64,000 nt of DNA from Isoptericola cucumis (GCF_014635665.1 NZ_BMDG01000007.1:186001-250000), one strand, 5' to 3'. Positions 42,803 to 51,489 are shown, counted from the stretch's first letter. The notes: generated by a model not told the origin, from the letters alone. Numbers and translations: made by a program.

Positions 42803-43946
42803 GGCCACCCGGCCCGCGCTGGGCCAGGTCATGGCCGGCTGCACCGTCCTGGTCACGGCCGACCGCCGGTCCGGCGAGCTCGCGGCGGCGCTCGAGCGCC
42901 GCGGGGCCACGATCCGGCACGCCCCCGCGCTGAGCATGGTGTCGCACGTGGACGACGACACGCTGATCGCCGCGACGCGCGCCCTGCTCGACGACGAGCC
43001 CGACGTCGTCGTCGTCACGACGGGCGTCGGGTTCCGCGCCTGGGTCGAGGCCGCCGACGCGCACGGCGTCGCGGACGACCTGCTCGCCGTGCTGGGCCGT
43101 GCGCGCCTGGTGGCGCGGGGGCCGAAGGCGCGGGGAGCGATCCAGGCGGCGGGCCTGCAGGCCGACTGGGTCGCGGAGTCGGAGACGTCCGCCGAGGTCG
43201 CGGAGGTCCTGCTCAGCGAGGGCGTGTCGGGGCTGCACGTCGCGATCCAGCACCACGGCGCGGGTGCCGACGGGCTCGACGGCGTCTTCGCGACGGCGGG
43301 CGCGCGGGTGTCGGCCCTCGTGGTCTACCGCTGGGGCCCGCCGCCCGACCCGGCCGCGGTCGAGGCCTCCGTGCGCGCCGCCGCCGCGGGGGAGATCGAC
43401 GCGGTCGCGTTCACGTCCGCGCCGGGAGCCGAGGCGTGGATGCGCGCCGTCGAGGCGCAGGGGCTGCGGGACGCGGTCGTGGCGCGGTTCGCCGACGGGG
43501 AGATGGTGGCCGCCGCCGTCGGGCCGGTGACCGCGCGCCCCCTGGAGTCGCGCGGCGTGCCGACGCTGCAGCCCGAGCGCGGGCGCCTGGGGGCGCTGGT
43601 GCGCTCGCTGGTCGGCCACTACGACCACCTGGAGTCCGTGGCGCTCGCCACCGTCGCCGGGCCGCTCGTCATCCGCGCACGGGTCGCCGTCCTCGACTCG
43701 CAGGTGCTGCCGCTGTCGCCCACCGGTGTCGAGGTGCTGCGGCTGCTGGCCGCCGCGGGCGGCGACGTCGTGCCGCGCGAGCGGGTGCTCGACGTCCTGC
43801 CCGGCAGCTCCCGTGACCCGCACGCCGTCGAGGTCGCCGTCGCGCGGCTGCGCGAGGCCGCCGGTCGGCGTGACCTGGTCAAGACCGTCGTCAAACGCGG
43901 CTACCGGCTGGAGCTCGCGCATCCCACGATCCAGGCGAGTCGCTGA
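42768..43946 (+). CDS. Uroporphyrinogen-III synthase-like protein with C-terminal winged-helix DNA-binding domain
   Basis: 392 residues. The first 270 residues look like HemD: GCTVLVTADRRSGELAAALE, DVVVVTTGVGFRAWVEAAD, LVARGPKARGAIQAAGLQ, VSALVVYRWGPPPDPAAVEA and AFTSAPGAEAWMRAVE. The C-terminal 90 residues form an OmpR/PhoB-type winged helix (LPLSPTGVEVLRLLAAAG, HAVEVAVARLREAAGRRDLV, KTVVKRGYRLE). Such fusions occur next to nirBD in actinobacteria and may both make uroporphyrinogen III and act as a regulator of nitrogen genes; which role dominates here is unknown. It ends the nir transcript, convergent with modC. Confidence 0.85.
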   Translation: MTQEPWEGPVAEATRPALGQVMAGCTVLVTADRRSGELAAALERRGATIRHAPALSMVSHVDDDTLIAATRALLDDEPDVVVVTTGVGFRAWVEAADAHGVADDLLAVLGRARLVARGPKARGAIQAAGLQADWVAESETSAEVAEVLLSEGVSGLHVAIQHHGAGADGLDGVFATAGARVSALVVYRWGPPPDPAAVEASVRAAAAGEIDAVAFTSAPGAEAWMRAVEAQGLRDAVVARFADGEMVAAAVGPVTARPLESRGVPTLQPERGRLGALVRSLVGHYDHLESVALATVAGPLVIRARVAVLDSQVLPLSPTGVEVLRLLAAAGGDVVPRERVLDVLPGSSRDPHAVEVAVARLREAAGRRDLVKTVVKRGYRLELAHPTIQASR

Positions 43947-43977
43947 CCTGCTGGCGGGCGTCCCGTCGCGCGCGTCG

Positions 43978-45033
43978 CTAGCCCGGGTAGACGTCGACCT
44001 CCGCGGCCTTGACCGACAGCCAGACCTTCGTGCCGGGGACGAGCGAGAGCTCGGCGGCCGCGCCGGGTGTGACGTCGGCGGCGAGGTGATCGGTGCGCAC
44101 CCGGACAAGGTCGCCGTGCGGCTCCAAGGTCCGCACGGTGCCGCGGAACGTGTTGCGGGGCGACCCGTGCCGCTCCTCGAGATACACGGACACCGACGCC
44201 GGTCGGAAGACGGCCGTCATCGGTGCGCCGACGGCGAGGTCTGAGCCCGGGGCGTGCCCGTGCACGACCTCGCCGGCCTCGGTCGTCACTCCGTCGCCCG
44301 TCCACGACCCGGTGAGCAGGTTGAGCCCGGCGATCCGTGCCGCGAACGCGCTGCGGGGACGGCTCAGCACCCGCGCCGTCGGGCCGCGCTCGACGACGCG
44401 GCCCGCCTCGATGACGGCCACCTCGTCGGCCAGGAGGAGGGCGTCGAGGACGTCGTGCGTGGTGACGACCGCCGTCTGCCCGGCGAGCAGGTGCTGGAGC
44501 CGCTGGCGCAGCTCCGGTCTGACGTCCACGTCGAGGGCGGCCATGGGTTCGTCGAGCAGCAGCAGCCGGGGCTCGGCGGCGAGCGCCCGGGCGACGGCCA
44601 CCCGCTGCGCCTGCCCGCCCGACAGCGTCGACGGCGCGCGGTCGGCCAGGTGCGCGAGGCCGACCTCCGCGAGGCGGCGGTCGGCCGCGGCGTCCGCCGC
44701 TCGCCGTCGGGCGCCCTGCGACCGCGGACCGAAGGCGACGTTCTGCCGCACCGACAGGTGGGGGAACAGCAGGGGCTCCTGCGCCAGCAGCGCGACCTGC
44801 CGGTCGTGGGGCGGCACCCAGGTGCGCGTGCGGCCGGCGTCGACGCGCACCAGCGGGCGGTCGTCGAGCGTGATCGCGCCGTCGTGCGGCCGCAGGGTGC
44901 CGGCGGCGAGGCCGAGCGCGGTCGACTTGCCGGCGCCGTTCGGGCCCAGGAGGGCGAGCGTGCGGCCCTCGGCGACGTCGAGCTCGACGTCGAACCCGCG
45001 GGCGGGGAGCGTGGCGGCGAAGGAGAGCGTCAC
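43978..45033 (-). CDS. modC: Molybdate ABC transporter ATP-binding protein with C-terminal TOBE domain
   Basis: 351 residues from a GTG. Walker [21 protein letters not shown], signature [20 protein letters not shown], Walker [21 protein letters not shown] and H-loop [13 protein letters not shown] are all present. The C-terminal part ([20 protein letters not shown] to [18 protein letters not shown]) is a Mop/TOBE molybdate-binding domain, which sets ModC apart from other ABC ATPases. It overlaps modB by GTGA and is the last gene of the mod operon. Confidence 0.93.
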   Translation of the reverse strand: MTLSFAATLPARGFDVELDVAEGRTLALLGPNGAGKSTALGLAAGTLRPHDGAITLDDRPLVRVDAGRTRTWVPPHDRQVALLAQEPLLFPHLSVRQNVAFGPRSQGARRRAADAAADRRLAEVGLAHLADRAPSTLSGGQAQRVAVARALAAEPRLLLLDEPMAALDVDVRPELRQRLQHLLAGQTAVVTTHDVLDALLLADEVAVIEAGRVVERGPTARVLSRPRSAFAARIAGLNLLTGSWTGDGVTTEAGEVVHGHAPGSDLAVGAPMTAVFRPASVSVYLEERHGSPRNTFRGTVRTLEPHGDLVRVRTDHLAADVTPGAAAELSLVPGTKVWLSVKAAEVDVYPG

Positions 45034-45836
45034 AGCGGGCTCCGCGCGGGCCGGCCCTGCCGGGTCACGGCGATGACGAGCACGGCCACCACGACCAGCA
45101 GCAGGGACAGCGCGACCGCGGCGTCGGGGTCGGTCTCGCGCTGCAGGTAGATCTCCAGGGGCAGGGTGCGCGTGACGCCCTCCAGGCTGCCGGCGAACGT
45201 GATGGTCGCGCCGAACTCCCCGAGGGCACGCGCGAACGACAGCACCGTCCCCGACACCAGCCCCGGCCCCACGAGGGGGAGGGTGACGCGCCGCAGCACG
45301 GTCGTGGGGCGGGCCCCGAGCGACGCTGCCACGACGTCGTACCGGGAGCCCGCGGTGCGCAGCGCACCCTCGAGGGTCATCACGAGGAACGGCAGCGCGA
45401 CGAACGTCTGCGCGAGCACGACCGCCGTCGTGGAGAACGCGACCTGCAGGCCCGCCACCTCCAGGGTCTCGCCGAGCAGGCCGCGGCGCCCGAACGTGTA
45501 CAGCAGAGCGACGCCGCCCACCACGGGCGGCAGCACCAGCGGCACCATCACCAGCGAGCGCAGCAGGTCGATCCCGGGGAAGCGGCAGCGCGCGAGCACC
45601 AGCGCCATCGGGATCCCGAGCACGAGGCAGACGGCGGTGCTCGCCGCCGACGTCTGCAGGCTCAGGGCGAGGGCCGCCCGCGCCGAGGCGCTGGTGACCA
45701 GGGACCAGTAGCCCGACCAGTCGACCCGCGTCGCCATCGCGACCAGCGGCAGCACGACGAACAGGCCGCCCACCGCCGCCGGCACGAACGCCCACCGGGG
45801 CAGGCCGGCGCCGGCGTCCCCGGCCGGGGCCGTCAC
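45030..45836 (-). CDS. modB: Molybdate ABC transporter permease
   Basis: 268 residues from a GTG overlapping the modA stop. Five or six membrane segments; the family features [20 protein letters not shown] and the EAA-type [23 protein letters not shown] region are clear, as is [20 protein letters not shown], typical of ModB. It forms the channel energised by ModC. Confidence 0.94.
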   Translation of the reverse strand: MTAPAGDAGAGLPRWAFVPAAVGGLFVVLPLVAMATRVDWSGYWSLVTSASARAALALSLQTSAASTAVCLVLGIPMALVLARCRFPGIDLLRSLVMVPLVLPPVVGGVALLYTFGRRGLLGETLEVAGLQVAFSTTAVVLAQTFVALPFLVMTLEGALRTAGSRYDVVAASLGARPTTVLRRVTLPLVGPGLVSGTVLSFARALGEFGATITFAGSLEGVTRTLPLEIYLQRETDPDAAVALSLLLVVVAVLVIAVTRQGRPARSPL

Positions 45837-46621
45837 GGCGACGCGTCCGGTGCGGCGAAGCCGAAGCCGGCGAGGGTCTCCTGGCCCTCGTCGGAGAGCA
45901 CGAGGTCGACGAACCGCTGCGCCAGGTCGGCCCGCGCGTCGCCGTCGTCGCCGACCGTGGCGATCGGGTAGGTGTTCACCGCGTCGGGCGGCCCGGGGAG
46001 GTCGATGCCCTCGACGTCGTCGCCCGCGGCGGCGACGTCGGTGACATAGACCAGCCCGGCGTCCGCCTCGCCCGCGACCACTTTGCCCAGCACGTCGGTG
46101 ACGCTCTGCTCCTCGCTCACGGGGGCGAGGTCGAGGCCCGCGGCGTCCGCGACCTTCGTCGACGCCGCGCCGCACGGCACCTGCGGCGCGCACAGGACGA
46201 GCGCGACGTCGGGGGCGGCGAGGTCGTCGAGCGTCTCGACGCCGGCGGGGTTCCCGGGCGGGACGGCGATCTGGAGGGTGTTGGTCGCGAAGTCCGCCGG
46301 GGTCCCCACCAGCCCGTCGGCGACGAGCCGGGCCATGGTCGGGGTGTCGGCGGACGCGAAGACGTCGGCGGGGGCGCCCTGCTGGATCTGGGCCGCGAGG
46401 TCGGACGACCCGGCGAGGCTGAGCTCGACGGTGACGCCCTCGTGCTCGTCCTCGAACCGGTCGGCGAGCCGCTCGAACGCGCCCTGCAGCGACGCCGCCG
46501 CGAAGACGGTGAGCGTCGTGTCGTCGCCGTCCCTCGCGTCGGTCCCGCTGCAGCCGGCGAGGACCGCCACGGTCACCGCGAGCGGGCCGGCGAGGAGCCG
46601 CCCCCTGGACCGGACCCTCAT
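45833..46621 (-). CDS. modA: Molybdate-binding lipoprotein ModA
   Basis: 262 residues. A lipobox signal ([14 protein letters not shown]) anchors it outside the membrane. ModA features: [20 protein letters not shown] (oxyanion-binding Ser), [35 protein letters not shown] and [20 protein letters not shown]. It delivers molybdate, and possibly tungstate, to ModB. It overlaps the regulator gene (ATGA) and modB (GTGA). Confidence 0.95.
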   Translation of the reverse strand: MRVRSRGRLLAGPLAVTVAVLAGCSGTDARDGDDTTLTVFAAASLQGAFERLADRFEDEHEGVTVELSLAGSSDLAAQIQQGAPADVFASADTPTMARLVADGLVGTPADFATNTLQIAVPPGNPAGVETLDDLAAPDVALVLCAPQVPCGAASTKVADAAGLDLAPVSEEQSVTDVLGKVVAGEADAGLVYVTDVAAAGDDVEGIDLPGPPDAVNTYPIATVGDDGDARADLAQRFVDLVLSDEGQETLAGFGFAAPDASP

Positions 46622-47025
46622 GCGCCCGCCCGGTCCTCGGCCTCGATGACGACGTTCGTCGACTTGATGACCGCCACCGCGACGGAGCCGCGCTCGAGCC
46701 CGAGGTCGCGCACGGCCTCGCTGCTCATCAGGGACACCACCCGGAAGGGCCCGCACTGGAGCTCCACCTGCGCCATCACCGTGTCCACGGTGAGGTCGGT
46801 GACGAGCCCCACGAAGCGGTTGCGCGCGGAGCTCTTCATCCCGGGCGGCAGGCCCGGTGCGGTGGCGTGCTCGCGGGCCACCATCGCCACCTCGTACCCG
46901 TCGACGACCTTGCGGCCGGACGGGTCGGTGGTGGCCTGCAGCAGGCCGCGGTCGATCCAGCGCCGGACGGTGTCGTCGCTGACGCCGAGGTACACCGCGG
47001 CCTCGGAGATCCTCATGTGCGGCAT
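46618..47025 (-). CDS. Small HTH-TOBE molybdate-responsive regulator or molybdate-binding protein
   Basis: About 135 residues from the ATG at 47025 (an ATG at 47016 is also possible). An excisionase/MerR-type helix-turn-helix ([20 protein letters not shown]) is followed by a single Mop/TOBE domain ([40 protein letters not shown]). This differs in domain make-up from E. coli ModE but is common at the head of actinobacterial mod operons. The upstream palindrome at 47030-47044 overlaps an alternative ATG at 47037, which argues for the later start and suggests autoregulation. It probably represses modABC when molybdate is plentiful. Confidence 0.85.
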   Translation of the reverse strand: MPHMRISEAAVYLGVSDDTVRRWIDRGLLQATTDPSGRKVVDGYEVAMVAREHATAPGLPPGMKSSARNRFVGLVTDLTVDTVMAQVELQCGPFRVVSLMSSEAVRDLGLERGSVAVAVIKSTNVVIEAEDRAGA

Positions 47026-47029
47026 GAGA

Positions 47030-47044
47030 CGGAGCATAGCTCCG
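47030..47044. promoter_or_regulatory. CGGAGC-ATA-GCTCCG palindrome, candidate operator of the mod operon
   Basis: A perfect palindrome with 6-bp arms around ATA, 5 bases upstream of the first gene of the mod operon. Its position suits binding by the HTH-TOBE protein. Only one copy was noticed in the window. Confidence 0.5.
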
Positions 47045-47071
47045 CATCTGCAGGAGCGGGCGGTCGGCGGC

Positions 47072-47725
47072 TCAGTTTCCCCCGGCGTCGAGCAGCCAGT
47101 GGTACTGCAGCCGGAACGCGCGCTCCATGCTCGCCAGGGCGGCGGCGACGCCGAGGGCGACGTTGAGCCACACGGGGAGGTGGACGGGCGAGGTGAAGGC
47201 GCCGATGCTCGCGGCCACCGGCGGGATCCGGGAGATCGGCTCGGCGACCTGCAGGAGGTTCAGGCCCAGCCCGGCCAGGAGCGCGACCACCGCGACCCGG
47301 CCGATCCAGAGGCTCAGGTTCGGGGAGGTGCGGTCGAGGCGGGCGCGTCGTCCCTCGGCCGACCTCGGGTCGGGCGTGAGCTGGTGCACCGTGCCCGCGT
47401 CCGTGACGTAGTGGCAGCGCTTGAGCCCGAAGGGGCTCTTCGCCACCTCGATGGCGCCGCCGGGCACCGGGAACGCGGCGGGCAGCTTCGACGTGGCGCG
47501 GTGGCGGCCGTCGAGGTACAGGCGGGCCCGGACCTCGCCGTCGTCCGCGTCGCCGCCGTGCCGGACGTCGACGGTGTACGTCCCCGGCCCGCCGTCGGCC
47601 GGGGGGAGGTGCAGGGACAGGAGCGAGCGGGTGCCGGTCTGCCACCAGCGGAACCGCTGCAGGGGGCGCCCGTCGCCGTCCTTCACGCGACGGGTCGCGC
47701 GGCGGCGCTGCCAGTCCTCGAGCAT
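47072..47725 (-). CDS. Unknown membrane protein divergent from a TetR regulator
   Basis: 217 residues from the ATG at 47725, preceded by a purine-rich GAGGACGCCGAGG. The first 130 residues are soluble and look beta-rich (RPLQRFRWWQTGTRSLLSLH, GTYTVDVRHGGDADDGEVRA, ARLYLDGRHRATSKLPAAFP). Two hydrophobic segments follow: LWIGRVAVVALLAGLGLNLL and VWLNVALGVAAALASMERAF. I do not recognise the family. The frame is open further upstream, but that part lies in the operator region. Shared palindromes with the TetR gene suggest the regulator controls it. Confidence 0.8.
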   Translation of the reverse strand: MLEDWQRRRATRRVKDGDGRPLQRFRWWQTGTRSLLSLHLPPADGGPGTYTVDVRHGGDADDGEVRARLYLDGRHRATSKLPAAFPVPGGAIEVAKSPFGLKRCHYVTDAGTVHQLTPDPRSAEGRRARLDRTSPNLSLWIGRVAVVALLAGLGLNLLQVAEPISRIPPVAASIGAFTSPVHLPVWLNVALGVAAALASMERAFRLQYHWLLDAGGN

Positions 47726-47761
47726 GCCTCGGCGTCCTCTCGGTCGGTCGGCGGGGAAGTG

Positions 47762-47822
47762 CTGACACAGTGTGTTACCGGCGCCGGCCACGCTAACACA
47801 GTGTGCTAGTACGGTGTGCTAG
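47762..47822. promoter_or_regulatory. Three 17-nt palindromes, likely TetR operators
   Basis: Imperfect palindromes are centred at 47770, 47801 and 47814. The middle one, CTAACACAGTGTGCTAG, pairs in 7 of 8 positions; the right one, CTAGTACGGTGTGCTAG, in 6 of 8 and shares CTAG with it. They fill the gap between the membrane protein and the TetR gene. Confidence 0.65.
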
Positions 47823-47853
47823 GACGCCGTGTACGGTGTCCCGGGAGGTCGAT

Positions 47854-48462
47854 GTGGAGAACCGGAAGTCGGAGCAGCCCAGCACCCGGGACCGGATCCT
47901 CGTGGCGGCGGCCACGATGTTCTCGGAGGACCCGGGCGCGCGGCTGAGCGTGCGCGCGGTCGCGGCGAGGGCCGGGGTGAGCACCGGGTCCCTCAGGTAC
48001 CACTTCCCGACGCAGCGCGCCCTGCTCGACACGATGCTCGCGACCCTCTACGGGCACGTGGCCCCGGACCACCGCATCCACGACCGGTCGGTGCCCGCCC
48101 GGGACCGGCTGGTCGAGTGCCTCCGGCAGGTCGTCGCGCTGGCCGGGGTCGGGCAGCGGTCGAGAGAGCTCTGGGGCGAGGTCTACCGCAAGTTCATCGA
48201 GCCCGAGCCGACCGAGGAGCTCCGCGCCGCGACCGCCGCCGTCCAGGTCCAGGGGCTGCGTCGCATCGAGTCGTGGCTCGCGGTCCTCACCGAGGAGGGC
48301 GCGCTCGCCGCGGGCGACAACTCCCGCCGGGCCAGGTTCCTGCAGACCGTCGTCGACGGGCTCACGCTCGAGCGGGCCATGCCGACGTCGGGCTCGCCCC
48401 TGCAGCACGAGACCGACGTGCTGTACACGGCCGTCGACTGCGTCCTGCGCCCGCCGGCCTGA
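47854..48462 (+). CDS. TetR/AcrR-family transcriptional regulator
   Basis: 202 residues from the GTG at 47854, which follows GGGAGG by 5 bases; an earlier in-frame GTG at 47803 lies inside the operator palindromes and is rejected. The HTH reads RDRILVAAATMFSEDPGARL then VAARAGVSTGSLRYHFPTQR. The C-terminal ligand domain is helical with no family-specific clue (RFLQTVVDGLTLERAMPTSG). It probably represses itself and the divergent membrane protein gene, releasing on binding an unknown ligand. Confidence 0.9.
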   Translation: MENRKSEQPSTRDRILVAAATMFSEDPGARLSVRAVAARAGVSTGSLRYHFPTQRALLDTMLATLYGHVAPDHRIHDRSVPARDRLVECLRQVVALAGVGQRSRELWGEVYRKFIEPEPTEELRAATAAVQVQGLRRIESWLAVLTEEGALAAGDNSRRARFLQTVVDGLTLERAMPTSGSPLQHETDVLYTAVDCVLRPPA

Positions 48463-48476
48463 CCCGCCCGAGAACA

Positions 48477-48482
48477 TAGGCT
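48477..48482 (+). promoter_or_regulatory. -10 box (TAGGCT) for leaderless moeA2
   Basis: TAGGCT lies 7 bases before the GTG of moeA2 and no ribosome-site sequence is present between them, the pattern of a leaderless actinobacterial transcript. Confidence 0.55.
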
Positions 48483-48489
48483 GGCGCCC

Positions 48490-49806
48490 GTGCATGACGA
48501 CGTGACGCACCAGCGCCGGCCGGTGGCCGAGCACGCCGCCGCCGTCGCCGCGCTGGTGACGCCCGCGCTGGCCGCGGCGCGCGACCGTGGCGCCGAGCCG
48601 GCCGAGCCGGCCGAGGTCGCCGCGCTGCTCGCCGCCGCGGCGTCCGGTGCCGGCCTGGCGCCGCGCGTGCTGGCCCGCGACGCCGGGGCGGCCGTCGCGC
48701 TGCCGGGCTTCGACAACTCGCAGATGGACGGGTACGCGGTGCGCTCAGCCGACCTCGCCGGGGCCGCCCCCGGCGCGCCCGTGACGCTGCCCGTCGGTGC
48801 GCCCGTCCCCGCCGGCACGCAGCCGCCGCCGCTCGGGCCCGGCACCGCGGCCCCGGTGATGACCGGCGCTCCCGTGCCCGCAGGCGCCGACGCCGTCGTG
48901 AAGATCGAGGACGCCGACCCGCCGTCGTTCCCCGCACCGGGCACCGGCGCCGTCGTCCGGTTCGCCGCCCCCGTCGACGCGGGTACCTTCGTGCGCCGCC
49001 TCGGGTCGGACGTCGCCGCCGGGGCGCTGCTGCTCGCCGCGGGGACGCCGCTGGGCGGGCCGCAGCTCGGCGCGCTGGTCGCGGCGGGCGTCGTCGAGGT
49101 GCAGGTGGCCGCCCCGCCGCACGTGCTGCTGGTCTCCACCGGGTCGGAGCTCGTCCCCGCCGGGCAGCCGCTCGGCCCCGCCCAGGTGCACGACGCCAAC
49201 GGCGCCGCCCTCACCGCCGCGCTGGCGCAGGCGGGCGCCCGCGTCACGACCCGGGTCGTGCCCGACGAGCCCGACGCCCTGCGCGGCGTGCTCGCCGGCA
49301 TGCCGGACGACGTCGCGCTCGTCGTCACCACGGGGGGCGTCTCCGCGGGCGCCTACGAGGTGGTGCGCCAGACCCTGGGCGAGGGGCCGGACGCCGCGTG
49401 GTTCGGGCACGTCGCCGTCCAGCCGGGCGGTCCGCAGGGTCTCGGCACCGTCGCCCTCGGCGCGGACGGGCGGCGCGTGCCGCTCGTCGCGTTCCCCGGC
49501 AACCCCGTCAGCGCGTTCGTGTCGTTCGAGCTCTTCCTGCGCCCCCTGCTCGCCGCGGCGACCGGTGCCGTGCCGGCGCGGCGCCCCGCCGGCCGCGCGC
49601 CGCTCGCCGAGCCGCTCGACTCGCCGCCGGCCCTGCACCAGGTGCGCCGCGGCGCGCTCGACGACGCCGGCCGGGTGCGCATGACCGGCGGCCCGGGCTC
49701 GCACCTGCTCACCCACCTCGCCGCCGCGACGATCCTCGTCCACGTCCCGCCCGGCGTCGGCCGCCTCGAGCGCGGCGACACCGTCGACTACTGGGAGCTC
49801 CGATGA
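48490..49806 (+). CDS. moeA: Molybdopterin molybdenumtransferase MoeA (copy 2)
   Basis: 438 residues from a GTG. Motifs: LPGFDNSQMDGYAVRSADLA, APVMTGAPVPAGADAVVKIE, HVLLVSTGSELVPAGQPLGP, LVVTTGGVSAGAYEVVRQTL and VPLVAFPGNPVSAFVSFELF. It has the same activity as the copy at 19736 but only family-level similarity, so it is not a recent duplicate. It heads a tight three-gene operon with moaC and the mogA-moaE fusion (ATGA overlap). Confidence 0.94.
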   Translation: MHDDVTHQRRPVAEHAAAVAALVTPALAAARDRGAEPAEPAEVAALLAAAASGAGLAPRVLARDAGAAVALPGFDNSQMDGYAVRSADLAGAAPGAPVTLPVGAPVPAGTQPPPLGPGTAAPVMTGAPVPAGADAVVKIEDADPPSFPAPGTGAVVRFAAPVDAGTFVRRLGSDVAAGALLLAAGTPLGGPQLGALVAAGVVEVQVAAPPHVLLVSTGSELVPAGQPLGPAQVHDANGAALTAALAQAGARVTTRVVPDEPDALRGVLAGMPDDVALVVTTGGVSAGAYEVVRQTLGEGPDAAWFGHVAVQPGGPQGLGTVALGADGRRVPLVAFPGNPVSAFVSFELFLRPLLAAATGAVPARRPAGRAPLAEPLDSPPALHQVRRGALDDAGRVRMTGGPGSHLLTHLAAATILVHVPPGVGRLERGDTVDYWELR

Positions 49807-50339
49807 CCGCACCGACCCCCGGGCCCGCGAGCCCCCGCCCCGCCGACCAGGGGCTGTCCCACTACCGCGCCGACGGCGCGGCGCACATGGTCGACGTGTC
49901 CGCCAAGGACGTCACGAAGCGCCAGGCCACGGCGAAGGGCGTGCTGCGCACGCGGGCCGACGTCGTCGCACGCATCGCCGCGGGCGACCTGCCCAAGGGC
50001 GAGGCCATCGCCACCGCCCGCATCGCCGGGATCATGGGCGCCAAGCGCACCCCCGACCTCGTGCCCCTGTGCCACCCGCTGCCGGTCTCCGGCGTCGACG
50101 TCGACGTCGTCCCCGCGGGTGACGACGCCGGCGCCGTCGAGATCACCGCGACCGTGCGCACCACCGGCCGCACCGGCGTCGAGATGGAGGCCCTCACCGC
50201 CGTCACCGTCGCCGGCCTGACCCTGTACGACATGATCAAGGCCGTCGACAACGCCGCCGTCCTCACCGACGTGCGGGTGGTCGCCAAGTCGGGCGGCAGG
50301 TCCGGCGACTGGAACCGGGACGGGGAGGGGGACGCGTGA
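49803..50339 (+). CDS. moaC: Cyclic pyranopterin monophosphate synthase MoaC
   Basis: 178 residues from an ATG overlapping moeA2. Motifs: MVDVSAKDVTKRQATAKG, LVPLCHPLPVSGVDVDVVPA and GVEMEALTAVTVAGLTLYDM ending IKAVD, which includes the active-site Lys and Asp. It completes the first step started by MoaA, which is encoded 31 kb away in the nar operon. No second moaC is seen. Confidence 0.95.
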   Translation: MTAPTPGPASPRPADQGLSHYRADGAAHMVDVSAKDVTKRQATAKGVLRTRADVVARIAAGDLPKGEAIATARIAGIMGAKRTPDLVPLCHPLPVSGVDVDVVPAGDDAGAVEITATVRTTGRTGVEMEALTAVTVAGLTLYDMIKAVDNAAVLTDVRVVAKSGGRSGDWNRDGEGDA

Positions 50340-51430
50340 GCACCCACGACGCGCACCACGACGGTCCCGGGGAGGCGGCCCCGCGCCGCGTCGCGGTCGT
50401 CGTCGCCTCCGACCGGGCGGCGGCGGGGGAGTACGAGGACCGCTCCGGCCCGGCCGCGGTCGGGTGGTTCGCCGCGCGCGGGTGGGCGACGTCCGCCCCC
50501 GTGGTCGTGCCGGACGGCGAGCCGGTGCGCGCGGCGCTCGCGGCGCTCCTGGTGGCGGGTCCCGACGTGCCGGACGTGATCGTCACCAGCGGCGGCACCG
50601 GGCTCGGGCCGCGCGACCGGACGCCGGAGGCCACGCGGGCCGTGCTCGACCGGGAGGTGCCGGGCGTCGCGGAGCTCGTCCGCGCCCGGTCGACCACCCC
50701 GACCGACCCCGCGAGGCCCGCCGTCCCCGCCGCCGCGCTGTCCCGTGGCGTCGCGGGCGTCGCGGGGCGCACGCTCGTGGTGAACCTGCCGGGGTCCGTG
50801 GGCGGGGTGCGCGACGGCCTCGACGCGCTGGCCGACGTGCTGCCGCACGCCGTCGACCAGCTGCGCGGCGGCGACCACCCGACGTCGTCCGATCCCACGG
50901 TGCCGCGCGGTAGTGCCTCCCGTGCTCCGGTAGGTCCCGCCGGGCACGACCGCAGCGCGGGAGGCACTACCACGGCGGACCCGACGGCGGACGTGCTGCG
51001 CGCCGACGTGGTCGACGCACCGCTCGGTCCGCTGCTCGCGGAGCTGAGCGCCCTGGTGCGCGACGACGCGTGCGGCGCGGTCGCGACGTTCACCGGGTAC
51101 GTGCGCGACCACGACGACGGGCGCGGTGTGACCCGCCTGCACTACGAGGCCCATCCCGACGCGGCGACGGTGCTGCGCGAGGTGGCCGAGCGCGTGGCCC
51201 GGCGCACCGCCGAGGCGACGGGCGACCGGGTGCGCGCCGCCGTCGTGCACCGCACGGGCGACCTGGCGATCGGCGACGTCGCCGTCGTCGCGGCGGTCGC
51301 GGCCGGGCACCGGCAGGCGGCCTTCGCCGCCGCGTCCGACCTGGTCGAGGAGCTCAAGGCCGAGGTGCCGATCTGGAAGCAGCAGGACTTCGCCGACGGC
51401 ACCAGCGAGTGGGTCGCGTCCCTGGGCTGA
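50336..51430 (+). CDS. MogA/MoaB - MoaE fusion protein (molybdopterin adenylyltransferase plus molybdopterin synthase large subunit)
   Basis: 364 residues from a GTG overlapping moaC. Residues 1-180 are MogA/MoaB-like: VAVVVASDRAAAGEYEDRSG, DVIVTSGGTGLGPRDRTPEA, RTLVVNLPGSVGGVRDGLDA. A linker of about 45 residues follows. Residues 220-364 are MoaE: GAVATFTGYVRDHDDGRGVT, LHYEAHPD, AVVHRTGDLAIGDVAVVAAV and VEELKAEVPIWKQQDFADG with the catalytic Lys. So one polypeptide carries dithiolene formation and its adenylylation. The linker is encoded across an inverted repeat (50909-50971). Confidence 0.92.
   Translation: MSTHDAHHDGPGEAAPRRVAVVVASDRAAAGEYEDRSGPAAVGWFAARGWATSAPVVVPDGEPVRAALAALLVAGPDVPDVIVTSGGTGLGPRDRTPEATRAVLDREVPGVAELVRARSTTPTDPARPAVPAAALSRGVAGVAGRTLVVNLPGSVGGVRDGLDALADVLPHAVDQLRGGDHPTSSDPTVPRGSASRAPVGPAGHDRSAGGTTTADPTADVLRADVVDAPLGPLLAELSALVRDDACGAVATFTGYVRDHDDGRGVTRLHYEAHPDAATVLREVAERVARRTAEATGDRVRAAVVHRTGDLAIGDVAVVAAVAAGHRQAAFAAASDLVEELKAEVPIWKQQDFADGTSEWVASLG
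50909..50971. repeat. Inverted repeat inside the mogA-moaE linker
   Basis: Perfect 14-bp arms GGTAGTGCCTCCCG (50909-50922) and CGGGAGGCACTACC (50958-50971) flank 35 bases. The element sits in frame exactly in the linker between the two enzyme domains, as expected for a palindromic element inserted in coding sequence. Confidence 0.65.
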
Positions 51431-51489
51431 TCGTCGGCCGCTCGTCCGCCGCTCGTCCGCTGCTCGCCTCGGAACCGGGCGAACCGGCA

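Noticed and set aside
43978-45795. Apparent ModB-ModC fusion of 605 codons
   Set aside because: The upstream part is an out-of-frame reading of modB; modC has its own GTG start overlapping the modB stop.
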